Shown here one piece after another: positions 12,951-24,445 of a stretch of 64,000 bases of DNA. Source of the DNA: Adiantum capillus-veneris (lineage: Eukaryota; Streptophyta; Polypodiopsida; Polypodiales; Pteridaceae); the NCBI GenBank assembly GCA_014529385.2, contig CM043946.1, positions 36,566,558-36,630,557 on the forward strand, in the 5' to 3' direction. The position numbers and the translations under genes were made by a program. Positions within the stretch are counted from its first letter, which is position 1. Each line of letters begins with the position of its first letter. Under the pieces are notes generated by a model. It was given only the letters and a program-made list of their open reading frames with translations. It ran no database searches and was not told the origin of the DNA.

Positions 12951-13602
12951 TCTGGTAGAGAAGGTAAATGGAATGATTTGTAAAATCATCACAAAGCAGG
13001 TGAACGATCACACAGGAGACTGGGATAAACATCTTATGGCAGCTCTTTGGGCCTACCGAACGACGTTTCGAACATCACTAGGTTTCACCCCTTTCCATCT
13101 AGTTTATGGGAAGGAGGCAATTCTACCTATTGAGGTGCAGATAGCCAGCTTAAGAGTCTTGGCTAGCCAGATACAACATCCAATTGTAAATCTCCAAAAC
13201 CATATCGTGGATCTGGAGAGGCTCCAACTAGATAAGGAAGAAGCCATCAATCACTATGCAACATAGACAGAACGACGCCGGCTCACTTTCAATCAAGGGC
13301 TTGAAGAAAAGGGACTGGAAAAAGGTATGTTAGTGCTGAGATATGACAACACATTTGACACCAGGAAGGACAAGAAATTTCAACCCAGATGGGAGGGGCC
13401 ATTCATCATCAAGAAACGCTATGACAACGGCAGCTACAAGCTGATGGAAGCAGATGGGAGAATTCACAAGACTAGGGTCAATGGATGGAGACTGAAAAGG
13501 TATTTTCTTAGGTTTGATCCAAAATTCATGCTAGACATTCCAGAAGAGGGAGAACCCTCTAACTCCACAACTAAAGATGTAGAGGAAGGGCTAGAAGCAT
13601 GA
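12951..13602 (+). pseudogene. Tat integrase C-terminal part
   Basis: The frame starts just before the catalytic glutamate region (VEKVNGMICKIITKQ), continues through ALWAYRTTFRTSLGFTPFHLVYGKEA, and ends with the GPF-type C-terminal module (FQPRWEGPFIIKKRYDNGSY). One in-frame TAG at 13264 interrupts it. The HHCC finger and the two catalytic aspartates are absent because of the internal deletion. Closely similar segments are at 46778-47430 and 53900-54540. Confidence 0.85.
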
Positions 13603-14068
13603 ATGTCTCTAGCCAGATGGGAGGGCTAATGATGGCCGGTTTTCGAAACCATGTGCGTGAGAACCACACCCTAAGGAAGGGAGGGTTTGTTACCAAAAGA
13701 AGAAAAAAAGAAAACAAAAAAAAGGCCTTTACCATTCACCATACCCCCCCCCCCCCCCCCCCCCAAGGTTAATCACCGGTAGGGCGCCGCCAGTTTGGCC
13801 ACACCCCTCCATTATCACCAAAGGAAGATCCCTCTCTCTGTTACTGCCCGGCTCCGCTAATATTCTCTCTACTCTGCCGCTGCAACATCCCGCCTGGTAG
13901 GTGCCCTTGGTATCTCTATCACACTCTGGCCACGGCGGGCCACCACAAATATTATTTTCTCTCTCTCTTCCAAATATTCTCCCACTCTCTCTCTCTCTTT
14001 GTCCATACTCCACCCCCGACGGGCCGTACCCCCACCCCCTCTTGTCTACACTCCCTTCGGCCTTAAGC

Positions 14069-14113
<45 letters not shown>

Positions 14114-14400
14114 TTCTTCCTCCCTCCCCACCCTGGTGGACCACTGGCCTAAGCAAACCCCCCCCCCCCCCCCCCCCCTATCTACACCTAGCCTTAGCTT
14201 TCTCTCTCTCTTGGAAGTAGCCACGACGGGCCTTAGGGCAAGCACCACCTCTCCCTCCCTCTATCTTTCACACCCTCTCTTCCTCTATCCTCTACCCCCC
14301 CCCCCCCCCCCCCCCCCCCATATTCTCTCTCATCTCCCCCTCACAACCCCTATCTCCCTCTCTTTCCCTCTCTTCCCTTGGTGGGAACCACCCCTTGGCC

Positions 14401-14496
<96 letters not shown>

Positions 14497-14541
14497 ACTA
14501 AGCAACCCCCCCCTTCCTTGTTGCGCCCGCTGTCGCCTACC
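13603..14541 (+). repeat. Tat 3' region, copy 1 (LTR-like, poly(C) and CT rich)
   Basis: After the integrase come one copy of a 54-bp unit (13641-13694), a purine-rich A/G tract near 13695-13725 that could be the polypurine tract, and about 800 bp of C/T-rich DNA. Poly(C) runs are at about 13744, 14069, 14157 and 14297, and a 90-bp CT run at 14404-14493. The order matches 47430-48560 and 54545-55475. It is cut at 14541 by the CACTA-1 terminus. Confidence 0.65.
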
Positions 14542-15115
14542 CACTACAAGAGGTTGTGTGCTCTTGTGACGCTGTTAGCGACGGAAATACACTGGGTTTT
14601 TATAACCCCCAGCATCGCTAAAACCGTCGCTACGAGCGTCGCTATATAGAGACGCTCATAGCGACGGTTATAGCGACGGTTACACTGAAGACTATAGCGA
14701 CGCTCATAGCGGCGCTACAGAGCCATAAATAGCGACGCTTATAGCGACGCCCGAGAGAATTTTTTTTTGGTGGCAGGGCATTGAATGCCCTGCCACCCAT
14801 CAACCATATTGTACTTGATTCACTTTTTAAAAAAAGTGCAAGGGTAGATAATAGACCCAAAATAGTCACCCACAAGACGCATTGTTTGCAAAATTGACAA
14901 TTGTACACATCATAGGCAAAATGAATTGATTGGCAAATGTAATAATGACAATTGTACAACATCATAGGCATAAAGAATTGATTGGCAAAAGGAACTGCGG
15001 TGACAAATGTAATAATATACATGGTTCAAAAAGACGTATAAAATCCGTCTCATGATACATAAGCTATGAGAAACCCTAAACTAATGCTATCTAGCTATGG
15101 CTAAACTGACGTCGT

Positions 15116-16395
15116 CTAATCAGACGTCTCATCGCGTCCAAGCGGCGTATCTATCGGATTCTGCAAAAAAAGACAATAAGACAGCTTTCAGTAAGTATAA
15201 ACATATAACGATATTTATAAAACAATACAAAAAATAAAAAAGAGTAAACCCTAATACTAACCATGCCGCCGCGAGAACTGAGAATGTCCATCAGGGCGTT
15301 TAAGCCCTTCCTGCCTGCGTACTCGCGCTCGTACGGTGTGGGATCACGTCCTGTCATCGACCACTGTCAAAACATACAAAGATTTCATTATGTTAGAATT
15401 AAAAAACTCATAAACCCTAAACTATCGAACATAAAGAGCAATGTGAAAACACTTACAAAATCGGCCTCAAATGATGCCCATCCACCGCTCCCCAAGTGGT
15501 GCGAGCTCCCTGCCTCTACTCGCGCTCTGGCTGCATCCTTTTGTTGCTTCCACTTGTCGGGATTCTCGTGCGCTGCTTTCTTCGCATTCTTCCAATCTTC
15601 TTTGGCCAGCCAATCTGGCCTGTTCCACCCATTCTTGATTGCTTTTTGCACTTCGGAACGCTTCATCAGGTCTTCATTGAAGCGCTGATCCCGTGTTGGA
15701 ACAGAAAACTCATCATGAAGTATGCTGATGACTCTATTTTTTAAATCACTTGGTACTTCACTCCATTTGTTTAGTATGTAGTGTCTAAACAGCTGAGAGC
15801 AAAGACCACGCATGCGCGAGATCACCTTCTTGCCGTCATCATCCATGATGATGCCGCCGCTGAAGTCGATGGAGTAAGACAAGCCCTCTGGTCGGTGACG
15901 CGTGAACCTGGGTGTCCCAGCAGGGGTCTCTAGCGGCGTGTCGATGGGGGTACGGACGTCAGGTGTCTCCACCGGCGTCTGGGCCCCGAAGCGAGGAGTG
16001 TCGAGTGGGGTGGCTCCTGGCGGAGTAGGTAGAGGTGTGTAGCTTCTAGGAATAGTCAGCTGTGCAAAACCTGGCGTAGATGGCGATGCTGTGGCTGGTG
16101 TGGGGGCGGGCAAAGAAGGGGAGGGTAAAGAGCCTCGTCGAACACGAGGCGGTGTGGAGGCATCGGTGGCGGAATCCCCACAACAACCGCCACCGCCACC
16201 ACTAGAGCGCCGGTGTCTAGACGAGTGTGAAGCTCGTCTCGTCGACGCCGAAGCTTCGGAGCGCGCCGAATGCTCCGAAAGAGAGGGAGATGCGGATGGA
16301 GTAGGAACGCGCAATGATGCGCCAGAGCGATGACGCTCCACGTACCACTGTCTCTGCTGCGGTGACAAAGAAGAAAGAAACTCCTCATCATCCAT
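15116..16395 (-). CDS. CACTA second gene (TNP accessory protein), intact
   Basis: Three exons are inferred from splice sites: 16395-15457, 15363-15262 and 15160-15116, giving about 361 codons. The donors GTAAGT and GTTAGT and acceptors GACAG and TGCAG keep the frame. The N-terminal half is Ser/Pro/Thr-rich and low complexity. The C-terminal half has a helical block (RHYILNKWSEVP, then RPDWLAKEDWKNAKKAAHEN) and the motif HHLGSGGWASFEADF, the signature of the plant transposase-24 type proteins of CACTA elements, which probably bind subterminal repeats. The start is ATG GATGATGAGGAG just after an acceptor-like AG. Relative to CACTA-2 it lacks 10 codons but has no frameshift. Confidence 0.75.
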
Positions 16396-16667
16396 ACCTG
16401 CATTAAACACACGAATATTTAAACTTAATATTGAATGAATAGAGTAGACAATGACGCAAAGACCATTAAATACAATGACGTAATGACGCATATAAATACA
16501 ATGACGCAATGAATTGAGTGATAGAAGAGGCAAGTCGAAAACTCAGAATTTTCAATCAAAAGAGGTGAGCGCGAGTAGAAAAGAGCGTTATACACCATGG
16601 AAGGTACTTAGAGAGCCAGAGCTTTTACAACACGGAGCAAAATTGTTCAAATACAATATTTGTGGCT

Positions 16668-17773
16668 TTAAGAGATCTCTCTCTCATCCTCGCATAACTC
16701 AGCATAACTTCCTATATCTATATAGAGCTCTCCGTTTAAACACATATCCTCTGTTTCATTTTGTAGCTCCTCTGCATGCACCCCATATAGAGTAGTAGCA
16801 TCTTGATGCTCGTCTGGCACCACTGCAGCGGCTTCTGATTGAGCATCTTCTCTGATCTCCTCCATTGATGCCGTTGTGATTGGCACATGGTAGCCTTCGT
16901 ACGTCCTTGCACTACGAGGGGCTTTTGTGGAATTTTTGTCCCGTGGAGATCTACTCGATATCTTTCGGAATCACATTTCGGACACTTCTCCATGTCTATG
17001 TATTCCCCTTTGAAAAGAATGCAATCATTAGGACAAGCGTGGATAGAATTGTAATCCATCCCCAAGTTTCGCAAAATCTTTCTTGCTTCATCTCGGGAAT
17101 CTGGCATCACATTGTCAGCTGGTAGTATGTGCTCTTTCAGCAATCTACACAACATAAAAATATGATACAGTCGTGTAGAAATCTATCAGATCATTATACA
17201 TTTAGAGTTTTATTAAAGTAAACTAATTGTAATAGATCACCTGAAAAGTGCTGTGACGCTAGTGTCACTCCATCCAAACTTTGCCTGCATGTTGAGAAGA
17301 ACCAGGAGTGCTTTCAATCTAGACATAGGTGCTCCATTATACAATGGCGTATCGGCTTCACTTTTCATATCATCATAGATAAGCCTTTCTGAATCCATGA
17401 TCGTCTCGATCATTTCATCAATCTCGGTATCAAACATTGCCTCGTTGGGAATGTGCTCTGCATGATCATCCCCCGATCTGTCAGAGGCTACATCTTGTGG
17501 CCTCACATATGCTGCTTGACCAAAGCCCCTGCGAACACGTCTATTGGGTTGCAAGATTGCTGCTTGTTGGCCAGTGTCAGAGTCCGACGAGTTATAATTG
17601 GCAACAACTCGATCTATAATAGATGGATCGAACTCGCCAAATTCGCGAACGTGCTGCAAAGAAACACGTCTTGTCCGTCGCACAGCATGCTTGCATTGAT
17701 TACAGGGACATAAGACCCTCGTTGAGAGATAGGTGTTTCGGTTGGACGGTCCCACATCCTCGTCGCTACTCAT
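16668..17773 (-). pseudogene. CACTA-1 transposase, core deleted
   Basis: Exon 1 (17773-17241) is open: MSSDEDVGPSNRN, a CPCNQCKHA zinc-binding motif typical of the N-terminal transposase-associated domain, and a C-terminal FGWSDTSVTALF. Exon 2 starts at 17144 with LLKEHILPADN and the metal-binding CPNDCILF and CPKCDSERY motifs of the Tnp2 family. At 16923 the deletion joins exon 2 to the last exon, out of frame. The catalytic transposase-21 region and the following DUF4218 and DUF4216 regions are gone, so no active enzyme can be made. Confidence 0.8.
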
Positions 17774-18134
17774 AATGAGGATAAAAAACTTATAACCTGG
17801 AAAACAAATTTAATATTCTATTGGCATTCTTCGTCTTATCTCTCTCTCTCTCTCTGTCTCTCTCTCTCTGTCTCTCTCTCTTTATCTCACATTCTCTAGT
17901 CATGTCCAATCCCCGCACACCTCGGTCTAGAGGTGCACGGAGATCAGAACCACCGGGTTATAATCTCGTCTTTATTGGTCAATACCGATATTTGTGGGTA
18001 CAAGAAATCTACACACCCACGTCTACATGATACTGCATGTAGTGGACAAAACCCCTTTGCCTCTTCTCTAGCTGTAGCACTTCACAGCATCTTAACATCT
18101 TTTCACAGTTCGTCTAACTCTAAACCCTAAACCG

Positions 18135-18890
18135 TAAGTAATTCTTGCGTGGACTCGATCTAACGTAAATAAGCGTAAATCTAAATAAACGTAAATCTAA
18201 CTAAAAATAAACCTAAATCTAATTTAACGTAAGTCTACATCTAACCTAATCTTTAACGTCTTTTGGGATAGTTTCCTACGGCGTTAAAACTCTCTTCTTC
18301 TTGTGTGTGTGTGTGTGGGTAAACCTAAATAAACCTAAGTCTAATCTAATATAACATAAATCTAAATCTAACGTAAATTATGTTATATTAAAAACAAAGA
18401 ACTAAACTAACAGGGGTTATAAGAACCTTAAAACTGATTTAACACATAATTTTTCACATAACTAAAGATGTAAGAGTTAACTTCGAGCGGTGACGCTGCC
18501 TCATCTCCATCCACATCTGACGACAGCAATTGGCCCTTTAGACCGTTCTTGCTCTTGTTACTAGCTTTGAAGTTGCTGTTGAATGACTAGAGGTTGTCTA
18601 GATGGTCATTGTGTCGGGGATGTAGTGACTCTTGCCGCCCTGAAGATCCACCTTCTTCCCTATCTTCTGAAGACATTTCACCAGTACTTTTGGATCGACG
18701 GAGCCCACCATGAGTGAAGGTAGCAATACCCTATATTCCATTGAGGGCTTTCTTCACCCGCTTCATGCAGGCATCGCAGTCTATGTAGACCTAAATCTAA
18801 TCTAATATAACGTAAATCTAAATCTAGCGTAAATAAACGTACATCTAGTTAAAAATAAACCTAAATCTAATTTAATGTAAGTCTACATAT
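18135..18890. repeat. AT-rich degenerate minisatellite
   Basis: Irregular tandem copies of a motif near AACGTAAATCTAAATAA occur at 18140-18260, 18320-18385 and 18783-18880, split by the captured gene fragment. CACTA-2 has the same motif at 40130-40215 and 40430-40520, so it is part of the element. Confidence 0.7.
18598..18790 (-). pseudogene. Captured HMA-domain gene fragment, copy 1
   Basis: Reading the minus strand from 18790, the translation gives VYIDCDACMKRVKKALNGI and a stop, then in another frame from 18711 VGSVDPKVLVKCLQKIGKKV. These are the first strand and helix (with the CxxC metal-binding motif) and the last strand and helix of a heavy-metal-associated domain as in plant HIPP proteins. 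The middle is damaged by a stop and a small deletion. Acidic and Ser-rich codons may continue to about 18482. It lies between the transposase gene and the right end, so it looks like host sequence taken up by the element. Confidence 0.6.
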
Positions 18891-19295
18891 AACCTAATCT
18901 TTAACGTCTTTTAAGATAGTTTCCTACGACGTTATAACTCTCTTCTTCTTGTGTGTGTGCGCGTGTGTGGATGTGTGTGCCAATAAAAAGAGATAAATGG
19001 TATAACCTTTCTATCACCCATGCCAAGTATGATAGATTGATTATGCCATTTCCCTCTTGAATAATAGGTCTTGAGTTCAACTCCTCGTCGGCTAGATCTT
19101 TAGGTCTTTTAATTTTAATTAGTTTCCTACGACGTTAAATTAGTTTCTCTCTCTTTCTCTCTCAATGTGTGTGCGTTTTTTTGGATCGTATGCATGTTTT
19201 CTCTCTCTTTTCCTCTCTCAATGTGTGCGTTTTTTGTTTATGCATGTTCTCTCTCTCTTTTCCTCTCTCAATGCGTGCGTTTTTTGTTTATGCAT

Positions 19296-19333
<38 letters not shown>

Positions 19334-19335
19334 GT

Positions 19336-20859
19336 ATCCGGTGATAGAAGTATTTCATTGAGCCTTTCAGGGCCGAAGAGAAACACTATACGTTGTTGAA
19401 AGTGTATTTTACAGCTAATCCATACGTTAATTCTAATAGATCGTACAGAGTGAAAGCGATAGAAATGATCATCATGTGGGTTATTCATCTAGGATAGTAT
19501 GTGAGAAATGTAGATATGAGAGAAGTGAAGAGATGAGAAGTTTCCCTCCCAAGCCCTATTCTTGCCCGTAGGCAATAAGGATACTGCGGGGAGAGATGTA
19601 CCTGTAGCAAAGAGAACCTAGAGAGGATGAATGAATGAGAGAGATAGGTTTGGTTAAGGAGATGAGATTAGATACATATATATATGTTGGATTAGAGATG
19701 AAAATGAAAACAACAAGAAATCAAGAAAACATCAATGTAGAACACATCTTACTTGAAACCCTTCGGCACCATTATTGATGGAGAGAGAAGAAGAGTGGAT
19801 AATTCCACTTTGATTGATACGCCAAGTACAACACCTTCTTTGATTAGAGTTGATCCTCCAAGGATGGCGTACAAGAATGGCTAGTTTTCCTCTAGGAGAA
19901 AGTGTAGGCTTGGGCTTATGTTAATGGGGCTAAGTACAATTAGGCATTACTACTCACTCCCTCAAGAATTCCTCTCATCAATGGCTTGAATGCTTGAGTT
20001 CCTTCCAAGGAAGAAGAGGTCCCCTTTTATAGGTGAAGGGAACCCACAAGGGTTTACACAAGAAGAGAGGAGCCAGTGTGAACAGGAATTGGAAAAGTTG
20101 GAAATGAGCTGTCCCTGCATGATGTGGGCAGACTGGGGTCCAGTATTTTGATCATATCTCCTCAACCGTAGCTCCAAATAAAAAAGTAAAAATATGGGCA
20201 AAAACTTCAACTCATTAGCTACGTTTTTCATTTTAAAATCATTCTCCAATTCGGATTGGAACCTTGTGTAAAAAATTCATCAAAATAGGGTCCATTTATG
20301 GCAGCAAAAGTCTTCATGTGGTCTCCTTAGCCTTGACTTTCATTTAATTCCCAAGGACACCTCATGCCATATGAAAGCATGACATTTCTCCTTGACAAAG
20401 TTTTGTAACCATGCTTGCAATAATGCATTAAAATAAGTGTATCTTTGAAATCATGCCACCTAGTGTCCCACTAGGATTTGATTCTCTCCTAGTAGCTATT
20501 TAAAAAGAAATATAAGAAAAGTATAAAAAATACATAGAATATATATATATTGGAGTTTACCCTAGATATAGGATCTAGCTAGGGTGTGAGATGATAATGA
20601 AATAGTAGAAATAAAGAATCAATGCTTTTTGCCCCAAGTTAAAGAGGCGGAACTATTGACACTTTTCCCATAGTATTTTTTTGATGGTAAAGTAAGAATA
20701 CATTACCCTTGAGATAAATAATAAGATGAGATAGAAAGATTATTTTTTATACTTACATTTGCATATGTACATTATAGGAAATTTAATTATGTCTCTAAAA
20801 AGTTACAAGATAACTCTTGTAGACATGCGTTCCCACTATGTACATGTCACAGCACGACA
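19336..20859 (-). repeat. A-1 3' LTR, truncated
   Basis: It starts (element sense) at TGTCGTGCTGTGACATGTAC, position 20859, and matches the 5' LTR at 28871. It ends abruptly at 19336, where sequence equivalent to 27353 meets CACTA-1 DNA. The missing part is the LTR's 3' end, including the terminal CGACA. Confidence 0.9.
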
Positions 20860-20875
20860 TCCAACCCCCTCTAAA
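20860..20875 (-). other. A-1 polypurine tract
   Basis: TTTAGAGGGGGTTGGA directly precedes the LTR terminus TGTCG in element sense, the expected plus-strand primer. A-2 has the equivalent AGAGGGGGTGGA at 57821-57832. Confidence 0.8.
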
Positions 20876-23800
20876 CTGCACATCCTCTCCGGGTATGTGC
20901 CAAATTATTTCTTTGTAAGATCAGCCCTCTTGTACAATCTTCCTTGCTTTCATCTTCACTGGATGATTCCAGAGCTTCATTTTCACTTTGATCTTCACCT
21001 GTGTTTTGCTCTTCTTCCTCATCAGCATTTTCTGGATCATTGTCTCCTCTTCTCTTAACTTTTTGATCCTTTTTCCTGCAATGGGAATCCTTTAATTCTG
21101 TGCCATCTAGTTCAGACATGCTGTAAGTAGCATTTTCATGCACATGTTTTACAACATATGGTTCCAAACCATCTTTTTGAAAACTTACGCATGACTGTGT
21201 GTTGGTTATACAAGGCTACTATCATACACTAAACCCAGTCACCTTTGTCTATTGCTTTGCTCCTGAACCGATGTCGCTTATCAAAGTAGTCCTTGTTTTT
21301 CAATCTTGCATTTTTGAGTCGTTCTTTTGCAGCCTCAATGTCTCCAGGTCTTCTCTCTAGTTACCTTATACGCAGTGCAAGGAGATCTTCCCTACTAAGC
21401 CCCTCTTGCCAAGGTAGTACATTCCATGTGGGTATTGTATCTTCAATCGGCATCACTGCTTTGTGCCATACATTAGCTCCGCAGGCATGTAGCCAGTTAC
21501 TGAGCTATGTGTTGTACGATCAGCCCATAAAGCATATGGTAACAGTTTTGGCCACTCACCACTCTTCCTTCGCAAGCCTTGGCCAAAGCTTTGATGATAG
21601 GAGGGTGCCCTCTTTCACTCTTTCCATTGCCTTCAGGGTTGTAAGCTGTAGTAAGAGAAAGCTTGATCCCTAATCTAGAAAAGAACTCCCTTGCTTCTTC
21701 GGCATCCAGTTCACCTCTGTCTGCAGTGATCTTTCCCACACAACCATAACGGCAAATCACCTCATCAAGAAGGAATTTGCACACAGCTTCTGTGGTCTTA
21801 GCTCTTAATGCTCTTCCTTCAACCTGGTTAGTTAGGTCCTCTCGTGCAAGAACCAAGTATCTCATCTGCCAGAGTCCTAAAGGCATCGTGACTAGATCCA
21901 CAACCCATTTATAGTGCATGGCTAGTGGATATGTAGGGTGCAATCCATCACGATGTCGAACATTTGAATACATTTGACAAGTTACACATGAATCTACAAA
22001 TTGAGATACATCTTTATACATATCCTTCCACCAGTATTTTTCTTTCAACTTGGAGAAGGTTGCCCACACACCCCTGTGTCCAGCCCATAAACTCTCATGA
22101 AACTCTTGCATGAGCTTTACTTGAGTCTCTTTTTTACATATAACCCGTTGTGGTGTAGCACCCTTTTGCTTAAGATGCTTCCACAAGTAACCATCCCTTA
22201 AAAAGTACCCATATGCTTTCCTGCGTATCCTCTTGAATTCTTGTTCAGACCAATCATCCTGTTTTGTTAGAGTACTCAAGTACCTTCCAATAGAAAGCCA
22301 ATCACCTTCATAAAGATCTTTCAAGAACAATTCAAGTGAATTAGTCATGCAGACATTGTTACCTTTGACATGAGAGATAGAATAGAATTTTGTGCCTACA
22401 TCATCTCCCTCATCAATCATATGTGACTCATCTTCATACCTTGCCCTTGATAGCATATCTGCCACTGTATTGTCTTTACCTGCAATGTGCTTAAACTCGG
22501 GATTTAAGGACTTAATGTAGGCAATCCACCGCAACATAGCAATGTCTGGTGTTGAGCAGCTTGTAATCATCCCAAGAAGTGGTAGACAATCTGTTTCTAC
22601 AACCACACATGCAACGATTAGGTACTCTTTCCCACTTTTCAAGGCTGTAACCATACCCCATAACTCTCTCTTTATCTGTGGATAGTTTCTTTGGCGAGCA
22701 CTTAGTACCTTTGCTCCAAATCTTACCACATACCTGTGTCCTTCTTTATCATCTTGCCCTATTGCCCATCCAATCCTGTAGGACTGGTATCTACTGTCAC
22801 AACCACTGCCTTTGACACTCATAGTCTACCTTTCTCAAAGTCGTTGCTGACTGGAGTAACTCCTTTAGTTTTTTCATGGATTTTACATGTGCTTCTGTCC
22901 ATTTAAACTTTTGATTCTTTCTAAGCAGCTGATAAAGAGGATCAGCTACATGTGCATAATGTGGAATCCAAATAACATAGAAGACACATGCTCCCAGAAA
23001 CCTTCTAACCTCAGTGATGCTAGTGCATGTTTCTTTCATTCTTTGGATGGCATCTACCTTTGATGGACAAGGTTTCCTACCATATGGCCCGCACATGTGC
23101 CCCACAATGAGCACTTCATTGACACCAAACATAGACTTTCTCCCTGACAATGTAAGATTCACTTCTTCCAACCTAGACAAAATTTTATCACAATCATTTA
23201 TGTGATTTACCACAAATCTGCGACATCCCTTGAGATCCAAAGCTTCATCTTTGTCACTTTCTTCACATCCTTTGATAGGCAAATCATCAATGAAAGGCAT
23301 TGTGATTTGAGGAATAAAGTCACGTAAGACCTTATTCATCCCATTCATCATATGTGCAACCGAGTTGGTTGCTCCCTGTGGCAAGGTACACATCCTTACC
23401 AAACCCAAAGGTGTCCTCATGGTTGTCAAGTCTCTGCTTTCGATTGCGAGCTGAAATTGATCATACCCTGAGTAGAGATCCCCCATTGAGTAGATTGCCC
23501 TCCCTGCAAACGCCTCTGCAAATTCATCCACAATTGGACCTGTTCCTACATTTCTAATTGTCACCTTGTTCACTGGTTGCATATCTTGGATGAAGCGTAG
23601 AGAACCATTCTTCTTTGGAACTGTGAACCACCTGTTTGAGTATGGAGCACAAGAAGGCTCCAAGATTCCCATTTTGATTTTCTCATTCAGTAGCTCTACT
23701 AACTTTGGCAAATGAGCCTTTGGAACCGGAATAGGCCGCAGATTCCAAGGCACATGAGGTATTGTGAAAATTACCATAGGAGCTACAATATAAATATCAA

Positions 23801-24377
23801 CACATCCTATCTCATGTGGCTCAAATGCAAAAGCCTTACCATGCTTTGAAAGCATTTCTTTGAAGCACTTTGTCTCCTCCTGTGTTAGAAACTCCTCGCA
23901 ACCAATCTGCAACTCTTGAAAAGACTCCTTTGTGAAGGTATGCCCGATCTTTTTAGGATTCCGCAAACTTGGTTGTAAAGAAGCCTGTTCAATCTTTTCC
24001 CTGTTGTTGGGTGGTAAGGGTGAAGCTACTGGTTTCACCTTCTTTGCTACACTCTTGTATTTAGTTTCAACATGGACTTCTGGGCCTACTGTTTGGCTTT
24101 CTTTAAAGGCTTCTATTACTTGATACATTTCCATAGAGCAAACTTCCACAACTTCATTTTCAAGATGCAAATTAGACCTCATTATAGCATCAAGCTCACC
24201 CATAGTATCTACAAAAGAAACTTGTTCACACAAACCCAAAACATTTTCAGTAGGCTCTAGCAACCCACTCTTTTTCATGCCTATTTGTACATTATGCACA
24301 AATTGCTTCTCACATCTCTTCAAATCTTCAAGTTTTGTAAAACATACTGATCCATTCTTTGTTACCAAGGAGCTCAT
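20871..24377 (-). pseudogene. A-1 pol: RT, RNase H, integrase
   Basis: From 24377 the first open segment carries a long linker and RT: VPKKNGSLRFIQDMQPVNK, DLYSGYDQFQLA, LPQGATNSVAHM and the catalytic box PFIDDLPIKG (F-I-D-D). RNase H begins near 22850 but is broken near 22800 and 22775 by two single-base deletions relative to A-2. The second segment (22822-21497) has the rest of RNase H (ETDCLPLLG, KDNTVADMLS), the integrase HHCC finger (HESLWAGHRG, CVTCQMY) and catalytic D, D and E in VVDLVTMP, ITADRGELDAEEA and NPEGNGKSERGH. A further frameshift near 21500 separates the C-terminal part, whose acidic tail (DNDPENADEEEE) ends near 20920. The order RT-RH-INT marks Ty3/gypsy. Confidence 0.9.
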
Positions 24378-24445
24378 CGAGAAAGTTTCACTTTTTTTTG
24401 GATCAGGCGAGACCCTTTTTCTTTCTGTACCATTTCAATCCCGCT

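Larger units (their letters stand above)
14542..19335 (-). mobile_element. CACTA-1, internally deleted and right-truncated
   Basis: The left end is CACTACAAGAGGTTGTGTGC followed by many GCGACGCT-type subterminal repeats to about 14760, matching the left end of CACTA-2 at 33806. Genes run on the minus strand. Compared with CACTA-2 it lacks about 2.6 kb (equivalent to 36249-38870, joined at 16923) covering the transposase core, and lacks the last 490 bp including the right terminus, being cut in a (CT)n tract at 19335. The insertion point GTCGCCTACC lies in the Tat 3' region; the uninterrupted sequence is at 12445. It is non-autonomous and, without a right end, probably immobile. Confidence 0.85.

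Noticed and set aside
14063-14248. Gly- or Pro-rich protein frames
   Set aside because: They are translations of poly(C) tracts.
18112-18135. Telomere-like CTAAACCCTAAACC
   Set aside because: Only two imperfect units, inside the transposon sequence in both CACTA copies.
19064-19100. tRNA or SINE B-box (GAGTTCAACTCC)
   Set aside because: No A-box or cloverleaf can be built around it, and it recurs in CACTA-2 as part of that element.
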